NCBI GenBank assembly: GCA_002633005.1
Contig: NMRA01000078.1
Coordinates: 381,868-445,867, forward strand
Length of the DNA: 64,000 nucleotides
Source: Phoronis australis
Lineage: Eukaryota; Phoronida; Phoronidae
Direction of reading: 5' to 3'
Shown here: piece after piece, positions 10,879 to 22,900 of the stretch
Position numbering within the stretch: position 1 is the stretch's first letter
How the letters are laid out: each line of letters opens with the position of its first letter
The notes under the pieces: model-generated
The model's input: only the letters and a program-made list of their open reading frames with translations
Databases searched by the model: none
Told to the model about the DNA's origin: nothing
Position numbers and translations under genes: made by a program

Positions 10879-12828
10879 ATACAAGATTTCTATGAATCTC
10901 GTCTATCGCTAAGTATCACTAAAATAGATAACTTGATGATGATTTACTGATAAAGTGTGTGTAAAAAGTGAAGTTCTGTGACGCCCAGTAGAAATTCCAA
11001 AACTAAACTAAAAAGTCATTTGTAAAATTATGTTTTCAAAAAGGGATGTAAAATGAAGACATTGAAGTGCTAAAATAACTGTATATTGTGCATCTTAAAT
11101 TCCCGCAAATTATCCAATCCAAAACGCTCATTCATCTTCTCACGAAACCTCTAACACTCAGCGATATTCTTGCTTCGCTCCCATCTTGAGTTAATTCGTT
11201 CTCTCGAAGTCTTGTTACCGCAGATTTCTCGCGAGGAGGCTGAATTCAATCCTTATGGTTTGTATGGAATGGCGTTATCGTGCGAAGGTTTGCGTGATCT
11301 TGTATGTCGCGCCATAAAAGAAAACAACGAAAAAAGCTTTACTGAACGCGACCCCATGTCGAGTCGTGTGTTTATAAGTTGACAATGTTTGAATTTGAGG
11401 TAGTCCACCAACAAAATGGCCGCCATATCATCGAACGCGACCCCATGTCGACTCGTGTGTTTATAAGTTGACAATGTTTGAATTTGCGGTAGTCCACCAA
11501 CAAAATGGCCGCCATATCATAGTTCTGTGAGGCTGAACATCAGTTATTCCCATGAACTTAAAAGGTAGCAAGATTCATAAATGAACACTGAACGTCTTTA
11601 AATTGCGAATTGTTCTCATTTTACTGATATTCTAGATTGACGAGGCTCAAAACAACGGAAATATTATCTCTGAGGCGTAGCCAAAACTTCTCTACAATGT
11701 CAAGACTAAAATTTTGTTTTCTCTCAGGTCGGATTCTTGATTAGAGGAGAGGCGCACATGACCACGTGAGGGCACCTCTGTATGCCAAACTAAAGACCGT
11801 TGCATGCCACATTCCGCTACATTGTAACGGCATGAAGTTGTTGGTTGACAATCACGTGAAAAGCATTATCTCATTATAAGTTATATATATGATTAGTGCT
11901 CTACTTGCAGACGAGCATTTTTTCGTAAGTGTGTAAAACACAAATCGATCATGGTTATATTGTAAGTACTGTTAGCCTTCACCTCGTGATCTCCGACCAG
12001 TTGTGTCCCCAAAGTTGTGCGAATGTCGTGGGTTCACGTTGGATGTTATCTGAGGATATCAACGAATCGACGACAAGAAAACAATTACGGTGCAATTAGT
12101 GCACTTGATGTGACTGTGAAAAATGCGGCACAACAGACGTTCGCCGCAGCACGTGACATGTCATACTGGCTAGCCAGTTTGAATCGCGCGGCGAGCACAT
12201 GCTAGTGCGTCACGTGCACCGCTGGTAACCCCCGAAGTCTTTAGTCATCTCGCCCTACTTGCAAGTACACTAACTGCCTGCTGCAATGGATCTGCCTGGG
12301 TTCGAGGGAATGTGTTCAGACGCATCGATGGTAAAGACGTTGTTAAGTACCTTAGACCAACACGTGATTGGACTGAGATGTGCCAACAAAATATCCGAGA
12401 GCATGATAGCGCAAAGCATAGCATCAGTTCCCAGTAGTAACCAAACTGATGCGTCAATGTTCGATTTTGTAGGAGCCTGGAGCGACATAAGGAATCTCTG
12501 ATGTCGGATAGTGATCCAATTTTAATGAAAGGTTATTCAGTGAAGCCATTTCTCATTAGCATGCATTTTATGGCTTTTAAAAGTACGATTGAGCTTTCGG
12601 TACTTTTTAGTAATTCCACGTAAGGTAATATGCTAAGGTGTTCATTGCAGAGAGCAATGAAAGAACGCCATACTGCAGAGCAAAGGGAGACGTTGCATGT
12701 TTTTGGATTGGGTGAACTTAATCAAATTATTTTTACAACTAGTATGCTTCATGCAGTTTACATGCAGTCTTGCAACGTTATGTAACTGAACCTTTGTTTT
12801 TTATAGCAGACATTCTATTATCTTAGCT
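10879..12828. other. Mostly non-coding stretch
   Basis: Apart from the 89-bp tandem duplication listed separately, no gene is recognised. Short frames at 11170-11382 and 12286-12501 show no known domain. Confidence 0.4.
11344..11521. repeat. Tandem duplication, 2 x 89 bp
   Basis: Two adjacent copies begin GAACGCGACCCCATGTCGA and end ATGGCCGCCATATCATC or similar, with only a few mismatches. This is a recent local duplication. Confidence 0.85.
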
Positions 12829-12911
12829 NNNNNNNNNNNNNNNNNNNNNNNNNNNNNNNNNNNNNNNNNNNNNNNNNNNNNNNNNNNNNNNNNNNNNNNN
12901 NNNNNNNNNNN
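12829..12911. other. Assembly gap (83 N)
   Basis: A run of N directly followed by an 18-base G homopolymer at 12912-12929. The G run probably stopped sequencing. Confidence 0.98.
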
Positions 12912-12929
12912 GGGGGGGGGGGGGGGGGG

Positions 12930-15900
12930 TGACACTGAATCCTCCCTGTTACATCGGCTGTAGTATTCGTTTCGCGTCTAATCATTGGAAAAATCTTTAT
13001 ATATACTTCAGTGTAGCTAAGATGCAGTTGTTTTATTGTATTGCATGCTTGGGGTCTTCCATTGTTAAATTAAACCAGTAGACCAAACCCTCGCAAATGA
13101 TACCCGTGTTCCCGAAGTTCCGCTTCGGTGTGTCTTTCCAGACCCATAACTCACAGGCAACTAAAGGTTAAAGTTTTAAGAAAAGCATGTCCATTAATTC
13201 AATTATGTATTATCTATCCAACTCCTGTTTGTCGTCACCAGCGGTGGTTACCAACTTCGTTACCAAGTTGTAAAACACGATCCATTTTACACTCAACACC
13301 TGCCTCCAACTGTCTTCTTCCTCCAACCCCCACGGCCTACCTTTGTCGACCACACCACGTCCATGAGCATCAGCAAATTTCCTTTCGGCCTCATTCGGGC
13401 CCTTAATTCCTCAGCAAAAGTGAGGTTCGATATGGCATTGAGTCACCGCTCTCGACCCACGTGATTACTCGTCACGTTCACTGATGCAAGTCTCTATGCT
13501 TGGAGTTAGGGTGAATCTGGGATGACAGCTTTCCAACTCTCAGCGTCTCCGTTTGTGTAAGTTGCATGATCCATCAGCCTGCTGCCTTTTCTTGTGCAGT
13601 GTGCATGTTTGTTTCTGCTAATGTTCAAGAGTGTTATTCATGGGCAATTATAGTAAATTTTATAAACGTCACGACGTAATTTCATGATTATGTTTACGTG
13701 CATTTCATCTCGTTTTCTGTAAATTGTCATGAATTCCTTTTCTTTAAGACTGCTGTAATTAACGTGAAGCCCGGCAGTTCCAGTGTTGTGATTTCAAAAC
13801 CAGTGTCAACCAGATTGTGTTTTTGCACTCGGGTTGAATTGTTGTTTTCAGTGTTTGCACTTTCCTTTATAAGCAATCTATATCGTTTATTTCAGCCAAT
13901 TCCGTTAAGGCTTTTGTGACGAGATCAGAGAGCGCTGGACGGATGACCGTCTAACTTCATCTAGAGTGAACTGTTAAGACGAACTATTGATCGCCTTTAA
14001 GTTCACTAAATGGGGCCATAATGTTAAGCGTGTACTTACGGGTTCCGTTGGCCTCAGATTAGTCAGCTGAAAAGTACACCAGCATCCCGGAATACAACGT
14101 GGTAACTGAAAAACGCCAACGACCACGTGACCGATGTGAAAATTCACGCCGTCATGGTCTATCCATCGGGTGTTCATTTGGTGGTGCACATTCGAATTCT
14201 TCAAGTAAGAAGTGGTGGAAAACTGAGATAGAAGCATACAAGTAGGTGTGTCTGAACCGTTTGATAGTGGAAGATCTTTTTTCTTCCACCTGATTCCACC
14301 ACCCCAGTCATCGGCACCAACTTCACCGCCCCCAATCCCCGGCCCGGTCGCCATCAGATTCCATTCCCTCTGTCGCCACCACTTTAGTTTCACCCCACCC
14401 CACGGTCGCAACGAATCCTGCCCGCATGAGTGGTCTTGTTTCTGTTTGCTCGCTAAAATCCCGGCGGAAGCTGGCGTCCTCGTATTCTCCCATTGAATGT
14501 TGCGCTACAAATATTTTTCTCGTTTTGTCCAAATTATCCATAATTTTCGCCCGAGTCTTGTTGGAGGCAACATCTTCCCTAACCTCCCAATACGCCTACG
14601 CTGCAGAAACCAGGACTTTTACAAACGAAATGCATCGGCGAATTCTCCTTTCTGGCTTTCCCATGACAAAAACTTTCCTTGTGGTTTCCTAGAAGTGGTA
14701 AAAGCTGGTAGACTCTGGGGAATCGACAACACCTCTTTCTCCTACTGATTCCATTGCTACGAAGAATAAAGCTAATGCCATTAAAGGTGGTTAAGGACGC
14801 CAGCAGCGGGTCACTAATTCCACCGCTGAGAGGACTTCCCGACTAGTTGCAGATGTTCTCATCTCACTAGTTCAGACAACATTAACTATTGGTAAATATA
14901 GCTTACAACTTTAGGTTTATTGAAGACCTTCGGGAACTGGGTTCTTGGAAATACTTTGATCTTCAGTGCATAACACCAGCATCAACAACGAAATTATAGT
15001 ATTTCGTGTAAGGTGCCCTCTAGCGGGCTCTCGGTGCTTCACCAAATCATAGCCAATTCTCAGTATATTGCGTTTTATGTCATGACAACTTTGCCTACTG
15101 CCGGTCAAGACTGGAGACTAATCTTTTTACTGGAAATCGATCTCAAAGTTATTTTGCGCGAACTTAAGATAAGCGTCTGTTATTCTCTGGTCGGTGGTGC
15201 TGACGGTTTATGTTGACGGGTTTCGTGTCCAAAGTAGTACTTGGTGACCCCTAATTTCAAGCTATAAACTCTAGTCAAAACTCGAGATTTCTAACAAAAA
15301 CTTAAGATTTCGAGTTCAGAATGGAAATTATAAGTTTAATGCTGGTGTCGTCAAGTACAAGACAGGGTTGGACAGTCATCTACGTAAATCACAGTGTATT
15401 CGAGCACAGAATATTAGCTACTTATCTTGAGCTTGCACAAAAGCAAAACGGAAAATGTTAAAAAGTAATTTAGAGTTAATGGTCACATGACCCAATTAAT
15501 TGCGGAGTGGTAAAAAAAAAAGCCAAAAATCAAGTTCAGCTGACTGCTACTTTCACAAAATATGCCTTTATTGGGTTAAAATCTACTGCTTTGAAAATAT
15601 TTGGCTTAATACACAAACTTCTATATATCCTTAATAATCTCAGAGCATTTGATGAGCTGATGGTCCATAGTTTTATAACGCATGGCGACTCCGGCAATAC
15701 GGAATTAAACACTCTGCCTGACACAAAACACTCGCTCTAGTTTCATGCCGTGTAAGGAAAATTGTTTTAGCACATTATTTTGTTCGACAACTTTTGCTGT
15801 CGCACGAGTTGTCTCTGGTGTCATGCGTTGAGTGACGCGATACTAAGCCGTCCTTTAGTTAACATTCAGTTATTACATGACCAAACTTACGGTTTTTCCA

Positions 15901-16105
15901 CATTTAGGCGGCACCATTTATTTCTGCGTGAAGAGCCTGTGGTTTAAGTTATTCACGTCATAGTGAGCAGTAAACGTCCTTATGCTTTCAGATTTGCAAT
16001 TCTGCAGCGCAGATCTTGCACGTCGAAAGAAAATACTGGCGTTACACTTGATAGAGGCATGACTGTGTTTTTGTTTTTTGGTCTTGCCTGATAGGGGTAA
16101 TACCA
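12930..16105. other. Non-coding stretch, nothing identified
   Basis: Short overlapping frames on both strands (for example 13974-14748) are proline/serine-rich products of a pyrimidine-rich stretch and show no domain. No splice-supported exon was found. Confidence 0.4.
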
Positions 16106-16342
16106 GGGGCCCGTTCCAACAAAACTGACTTAGCTAAGACAAATCTTAAATTTTAATAAATTTCAAAATAAAAGTTAAATTTGACTTATAACCAATTCAA
16201 GAAAAAGATCTTAAGTTTGACTTAGGTTTTGTTTTAATTTCAACTAACTCACCGAATATGGAAGTTTCAAAGTTTGCAACGTTAAGACAAATCTTAAACT
16301 TAAGTAAAAATGAACTTAAGTCAGTTTGTTGTAACAGGCCCC
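16106..16342. repeat. Fold-back MITE (CTGACTTAGCTAAG family), copy 1
   Basis: Termini GGGGCCCGTTCCAACAAAAC and GTTGTAACAGGCCCC are inverted repeats. The interior repeats AGACAAATCTTAAA and TTAAGT words on both strands, so most of the 237 bp can fold back. Related copies: 19388-19632 and 20447-20690, with a partial at 49100-49165. Confidence 0.75.
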
Positions 16343-18522
16343 AGGTCCTCTGCCCCCTTAATTTGTTTAATGGCTCTGTGTGACGCTGTAACCTAAGTAT
16401 TCTCAACTTTCGTCGCAAGCAACATACACTGGCTGCCCGCAAACAATTTTGCTACTAGACAACCATTACTTGCACACAGCCGTGTTAGCGCTAATATTTT
16501 CTCGTGCAAGGGCCGCTAAATGTTGATACATTCTGATAACACTCGATGTGGTTGTTATTTTTTTGGCATCATCACCCGGCGCTCCGGCTGAGTCTCATCA
16601 ATTCACGTCGTTAGCTGGGCACTTAATGAGCACAGTTAGTCACAAAGGACTCGTAGGAAATATTGCAAAGGTTATGTCTACCTCACTATCGACGTTGATT
16701 GTGGGGTTGGCCTCTCATGGGGGAGGTCGGTCGCGATGAACTGACGGAGTGTATGAGCCTGTTTGTTCAAGTCACTGAGATTAACTGCATATCACAATAT
16801 ATAATATTTTAGACGAAGTGAGTTGTTTGGAAATTATCATTAATGTAAGACGCAATATTCTTCAATTTCCACATGACGTTACCATGGGGGTGTAGCTAGA
16901 CGGCGGCCGACCACCCCAGACTGTAACCCGACAGCGGTCAGAGGACTGCACAAACAACCGGAGGAAGGCACACAAATTGTTGACCATCGGGAGGCAGCGG
17001 CACAAACGCCAGGGGGCGTCAAAAAGTGAGGTGTGTCGACAGTGGTGGGTGGCGGCGCTCGATTGGTGTCGACGTAGGGACGTTGTTATTTTTTCGCCTG
17101 GGCGAGGATAGTCCCAGCTGCGCCACTAGTTATCATTCACCCACTTGGTTACATCTTTTCCTGACGTCTCCAGCACACAAGTTTTTTCGCATTTCAATGT
17201 GTGTTGCTTCCGTTCCAACTCCCAGTGCCCGGTTTCGGCATAAAACAGTCCCAAATAGGGGCACAAGTAAGTTCCCTAAAGTATCTGCTTATTTGTGGGC
17301 TTGTGAAAACACTGAATGTCGATCACTACTAAGCCAATTTTTGACTTTGATACAAATCGAGAGTGAATTCAAGGCTGAATTCTCAACATTATTAAAAAGT
17401 AGGGATCTTTTCATGCAACGCGCTCAGTAACTAAAAATGTCATCAGTCAAAGAGGTTCTCCTAATAAAGACAGAATGGCGGAATAAATACTACATCTGTG
17501 ATCAAATAACGAAATAAATACACAAAAGATTTAGGGAGCTTAGTTGAATCCCTATTTGGGACGGTTAGAACCGGCCACTGACGCTCTGAAAACGTGGACA
17601 AGTTGTGATTATACGAAGCATTGGTTACGGTTAAGTAGTTCATAACAATCTGAGTTATCACTAGAGGGCGCATTAGTTCAATGACACAGATCTTTTATGA
17701 GAATGGTGATTGTGTAGTGCAACATCACTTTTTCATTTGTTAGGATGTATAGGCGTACATCAGATATTAATTATGCTTTAATCATAAGCAATATAAACTA
17801 TCTATGCATGTTAAACTGTTGTATTTGCTTGCGCAATAAACTTTACAATCTCTTCTCTTCACATTTGCTGGCAAAATAAATTTATCAGGTTCCTTCTGAA
17901 CCTTCACTCTAGAAAGCATAATGAAGCATCCGAATTCCGACAAGCTAGCGTTCTCCCATTTTCTTCGAGAGCTACTTCCTTAAACGTCGCTTCAGGTATA
18001 CCATTCTCCGGCCTCCGCTCCGTTATGCTTGCCCCACATCTAACTCGCGTGTCACATACTTGCAGTAGTGTTAACTCACTCCCAACTCCTTTTTGTAAAT
18101 ATTTCGGTCAGGCGTCATTTCATTACAGCGGAACTCTAGCTTGAAATGAATTCCCGTCACAGTAAAAATGTCCAGCCGCTAATTTCTGTTAACCCTAATT
18201 TCTTTTCAAGGCTTAGCAACTGTTTCCTTATTAAATAATAAGAATAATATTTATGCCTATTGATTTGACCCCATATTTTCCGCGTCAGGGTTTTTAACCT
18301 CTCATCTTGTTGAAGTATTTCATCTAATCTTTATTAGTGCATTCATTTAATTATTTATTATTTTTGTATATATTTATTTACCTATTTAGTTACTATTTTC
18401 TTATTCACTGATTTGGCTTTTTTACTGACCATAATGGAAATAAGTCCGACTTTTTATGTTATCCGTGTCTTACATTTGTACTTTTATTTTTTCCTAGATT
18501 TTTATGTACTTTTGTGATTCTA

Positions 18523-18587
<65 letters not shown>

Positions 18588-19387
18588 TTTGGCTCGCATA
18601 TACACCGACCTCTAGCAACGAGGTGTTGACACTGCTGGACCTACAATTGTGCAGCCTTTAAAGCGATGCAGCACTACCTCGTAAGGGCTAGTTGGCATAG
18701 TTCAGAGATGTGGACGAAAGCAAAAGTGTATAGTTGAACAGAACAACGTTATTCTCTTTATGATGTTTCGTCAGCAGTTTGAATGTCCGATATCAATAAC
18801 AAACATTTGAAACCATTTGGAATATATTCGTGATTTTTGTTTTTGGCGGGGTGGCAGTCAAGCAAGCCATCACTCGAACAACGAGTACCCTACTAGCACT
18901 TTGACGTCACGCACTACCATAAAACCTCGTTTATAATTAATTCCCGTGACCTTATAGTGCATTTGCTAGGAACATATAAAAATTAATGCCGGATATAAGG
19001 CCACGGATTCAATAGTCCAGCATAAGACCATGCTAGGATATGTCCTCATATACGAAGTTTTGCGGTACCAACATTTTCAGGAACAATTTCAAGAATGCAA
19101 TATATGTTCAAGGTAAGCACTATGAAAATTACTTTACGATGTCAGAAACTTGCTTTTTCATTGATTATACAGTTATAAACTCACAAGCACTGACAAACGT
19201 CCAAACGCACCATAAAATACAATTAAGCCCTGATCTTTTCAAACCTCTCCAGCAACACTCGTGTTATTCTTGTACCAGCCCGACATCCGAGTCCAGGATC
19301 GCATCTCCGAGCTCGGGACTGCTCTGGCATAGACACAAAATTCAACCATTCAGGCAGCATGATTCGAGTACAGATTTGTAAGTTAGC
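16343..19387. other. Mostly non-coding stretch
   Basis: Contains an imperfect inverted repeat (17227-17290 against 17515-17575, around GTCCCAAATAGGG) and an ATT microsatellite. Frames at 17026-17430 and 19040-19381 show no domain. Confidence 0.4.
18525..18587. repeat. (ATT)n microsatellite
   Basis: About 21 uninterrupted TTA units. Confidence 0.95.
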
Positions 19388-19632
19388 AGCCCGTTCCAAG
19401 AAAGTAACTTAAGTTCATCTTTGACTTAACTTTTGTCTCAATTTCCAAACTTTGAAACCTCCACATCCGGTAAGTTAGTCGAACTTAAGACAAAACGCAA
19501 GCAAAAAAAATACGTCAAACCTAAGATCATTTTCTTGGAACGGACTTACGAAGACAAATTGAAGTTTTATCTTAAAATTGAGTTAAATTTAAGATTTGTC
19601 CAAGCTAAGTCAGTTTTCTTGAAACGGTCCCC
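19388..19632. repeat. Fold-back MITE (CTGACTTAGCTAAG family), copy 2
   Basis: Left CAGCCCGTTCCAAGAAAG and right CTTGAAACGGTCCCC ends are inverted. The interior carries the family words TTGACTTAA and AAGCTAAGTCAGTTTTCTTG. AGC lies on both flanks and could be a 3-bp target duplication. Confidence 0.75.
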
Positions 19633-19806
19633 AGCAATAGCCGAGTTACGAGCACAGCCGAGGTTAGACGGTGGAACCCCAAGAGAAACTTTTAGGGAAA
19701 CCAATAAATACACTGCTTCCTACTCAAAAAGCAAAAAGAAAGCAACGCTGTAGTATATACAGTATAAACACCTCATTTACATTTTAGCGATCACGTGCTC
19801 ATTCTG

Positions 19807-19901
19807 TTAGGCAGTCTTTCTCTTCCGAGTTCGTTTTTTCCTCTTTAGTCTCTTGCGCTGTCGGCGCCGATCTCTGTCCCTCTTCCGCCACTTGAAACCC
19901 A
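19807..19901 (-). CDS. WIF1: WIF1 terminal exon, basic tail
   Basis: Acceptor CTTTTTCAG. Continuing phase 1 from the EGF 5 exon gives a Met, then GFKWRKRDRDRRRQRKRLKR and a further KKRTRKRKTA-stop (TAA 19809-19807). About two thirds of these residues are Arg or Lys. The longer frame that a scan reports here is out of phase and acidic. Confidence 0.75.
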
Positions 19902-22900
19902 CTGAAAAAGCTGAAACATATGAAATATCTGTAATTAATAGTCCCTGAAATATGACATTGGGCATAGTGAGAGCAGAGACAGTCTGCGAAATTTACGTCA
20001 ACATCACTTGTTGGTTCAGTTTCCACAGTCCCGAGGTCTACAACAGGTGGCGCTGGATCGAGATTTAGGTTCCTTTCACCACAATTGTAAATGTCGGTTT
20101 TGAACGTGCGGGCGCTCAAAGACATTTTTAAAAGATGTAACACGCACGTACTTAGCATTTTGGAAAACATGAGCTCTCAAAAACATAAGTAATGAAACAC
20201 AGTATTGATAATTTCATTCAATGTCTTTTTCTGTATATTGTAATTTTACAAGTAGCGGCCCCAAACGATAAAAGCATTATTCAGTTATAACACTGCCTCA
20301 CTGAATCAGAAAGTGGAGCAGGAGATTCAAAGACGGTAGTCTTTCCCCTCAACTGTTGTTTTAGCTCGCTCAAAGCGGTAATCAATCACACAAATTTCGC
20401 ATTAAAAGAAGATTTCAAACATGATCCAAAGTTTTGGGGTTGATCAGGGGGACGGTTTCAAGAAACTCAGTGACTTAGGTTCATTTTTTACTTAGGTCTA
20501 ATATTTGTCTCAACTTCCAAACTTTGAAACTTCCACATCCGGTGAGCTAGTCGAAATTTTTACAAAACTTAAGTCAAACTTTAGATCAGTTTCTTGAATC
20601 GGAGTTGAGACAACTTTAAGTTTTATGTTCAAATTGACTGAAATTTAAAATTTGTCTTAGCTAAAGCCAGTTTTCTTGAAACAGGCTCCAGGGTTAAAGA
20701 GCGTTATTTTGTGTCAAAGATCTAGTCCTAGGTAATCTTTGCTGATAGGATAACGGCTTTTATTGTCTATTTAAACGGAGGTTCATAACTCAATGTGACT
20801 AATTTTTTGGAACATCCATGTATTTCAAAGGTGAAGCTTAGTTTCATTCACTAGCTGTGGCTCCGGTTATTATTTTCTATCTGATTTTCAAGGAATATCT
20901 AGAAACTAGTAACATTTGTTTCACCCACTAACTGTGGTTCCGGTTATTATTTTTATTTGATTTTCAATGAATATCTAAAAACAAGTAACGTTTTCACATA
21001 TTATAGACACGAGGTATACGTCATACGACCCTATGGCCGGTTTCTGGTGAAATCGTACTGACTGATATTTCTAAAAGATGAACGTAAGCTGAGCGCAGTT
21101 TTGGTGAAATGGCTGCTATGTTGTGGGATTTCGTTCTCACAATGGCAAGCGTACAAATTTTTGATTTAAAACGATTATAAACCAACCACTGTCGATACCA
21201 GGCATATTTGTGGGTTGAAAAAAACACCACAATTGCATTCATGAATTAAAGAACACACCTGCACCCATTTTGGAGTTATTAAGCGTCAAAGTTGGTCGGA
21301 AGAAAAATTAGATGAATAAGAAGAATAAGAACAAGAATAAAATTGAAGAAAACCCAGGAACAACAGTACTCTGCGCTTGCACGAGCAGAGTAATTACTGT
21401 ACAACTTTAAAAAAATTCCCGAGATGAAGTAAGAAATTTTGTTCATTGAATTGCAAAAGTAGTAAGTAGCCTAACTACCGCCAACAAAAATGCAGCAATG
21501 TGGGTAAACAGTCTTTATTCGGAACGAAACTAACGACCATAACATGAATGTATATTTCATAGGTTAGAGCACGTGACTTTCTAAAATACAGCAAGGTTTC
21601 TATTGAACGCTCGGTCGCCAGAATACTAGTGGTAATCACGCGACTTTTCAACCAAAGCTAAAAAAGAACTTACTTTTACGGCAATACTTCCCGTGCCAGC
21701 CCCGTTCGCAGCGACATCTATCGCTACCCATACAGATCCCATGACGGCCACATGACTTGCTGCATAAAACTGTAACAAATTGCGCACAAACAGAAGTACA
21801 GAGTTCAAAAATTATTGAAACAGACCGCAAATCAAAACAAAACTCTGAATCTGCGATTCTTAAAACAAAACGCAGTGTGATTAGACTTAGTCAATCAACA
21901 GGTCCGTCCTCATGGCGTGCGTTCAGTAACGTTAGGACCTCCCCTAGGACCCAGCTAAAATCTAGCCAAAGTCACCAGTTCTCACATAGGCGGATTTAGG
22001 GGGGGGGCCCAGGGGGCCCGGGCCCCCCCCCCCCCCCNGTCGATACCAGGCATATTTGTGGGTTGAAAAAAACACCACAATTGCATTCATGAATTAAAGA
22101 ACACACCTGCACCCATTTTGGAGTTATTAAGCGTCAAAGTTGGTCGGAAGAAGAATTAGAAGAATAAGAATAAGAACAAGAATAAAATTGAAGAAAACCC
22201 AGGAACAACAGTACTCTGCGCTTGCACGCGCAGAGTAATTACTGTCCAACTTTCAAAAAAATCCCGAGATGAAGTAAGAAATTTTGTTCATTGAATTGCA
22301 AAAGTAGTAAGTAGCCTAACTACCGCCAACAAAATGCAGCAATGTGGGTAAACAGTCTTTATTCAGGACGAAACTAACGACCATAACATGAATGTATATT
22401 TCATAGGTTAAAGCACGTGACTTCCTAAAATACAGCAAGGTTTCTTTTGAACGCTCGGTCGCCAGAATACTAGTGGTAATCACGTGACTTTTCAACCAAA
22501 GCTAAAAAAGAACTTACTTTTACGGCAGTACTTCCCGTGCCAGCCCCGTTCGCAGCGACATCTATCGCTACCCATACAGATCCCATGACGGCCACATGAC
22601 TTGCTGCATAAAACTGTAACAAATTGCACACAAACAGAAGTAACAGAGTGCAAAAATTATTGAAACAGACCGCAAATCAAAATAAAAATCTGAATCTGCG
22701 ATTCTTAAAACAAAACGCAGTGTGATTAGAGCTAGTCAATCAACAGGTCCGTCCTCATGGCGTGCGTTCAGTAACGTTAGGATCTCCCCTAGGACCCAGC
22801 TAAAATCTAGCCAAAGTCACCAGTTCTCATAACCAGTTTTCATTTAAAATACATGGCAATATCTCACGCTTTTTAGCGAGATACCAGCGTTTCTGAACGG

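Larger units (their letters stand above)
21191..22829. repeat. Near-identical 0.8 kb direct duplication around one N
   Basis: Copy 1 21191-21984 and copy 2 22039-22829 differ by scattered single bases and small indels. Between them lie a GGCGGATTTAGGGGG... G/C homopolymer stretch and one N at 22038. The pattern fits two alleles placed in tandem by the assembler. It contains WIF1 exon 8 twice. Confidence 0.85.

Noticed and set aside
14248-14748. Overlapping ORFs rich in Pro/Ser near 14.3-14.7 kb
   Set aside because: Pyrimidine-rich sequence open on several frames and both strands, with no domain or splice context.
19799-20170. Minus-strand 123-codon ORF ending CLTE as its own gene
   Set aside because: Its 3' half overlaps the WIF1 terminal exon in a different frame, and its 5' half is intron. 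Splice phase favours the basic tail.
22518-22613. A true sixth EGF repeat in the WIF1-like protein
   Set aside because: The flanking introns are duplicated with the exon, the copies meet at an N and the family has five EGF repeats. Allelic duplication is more likely.
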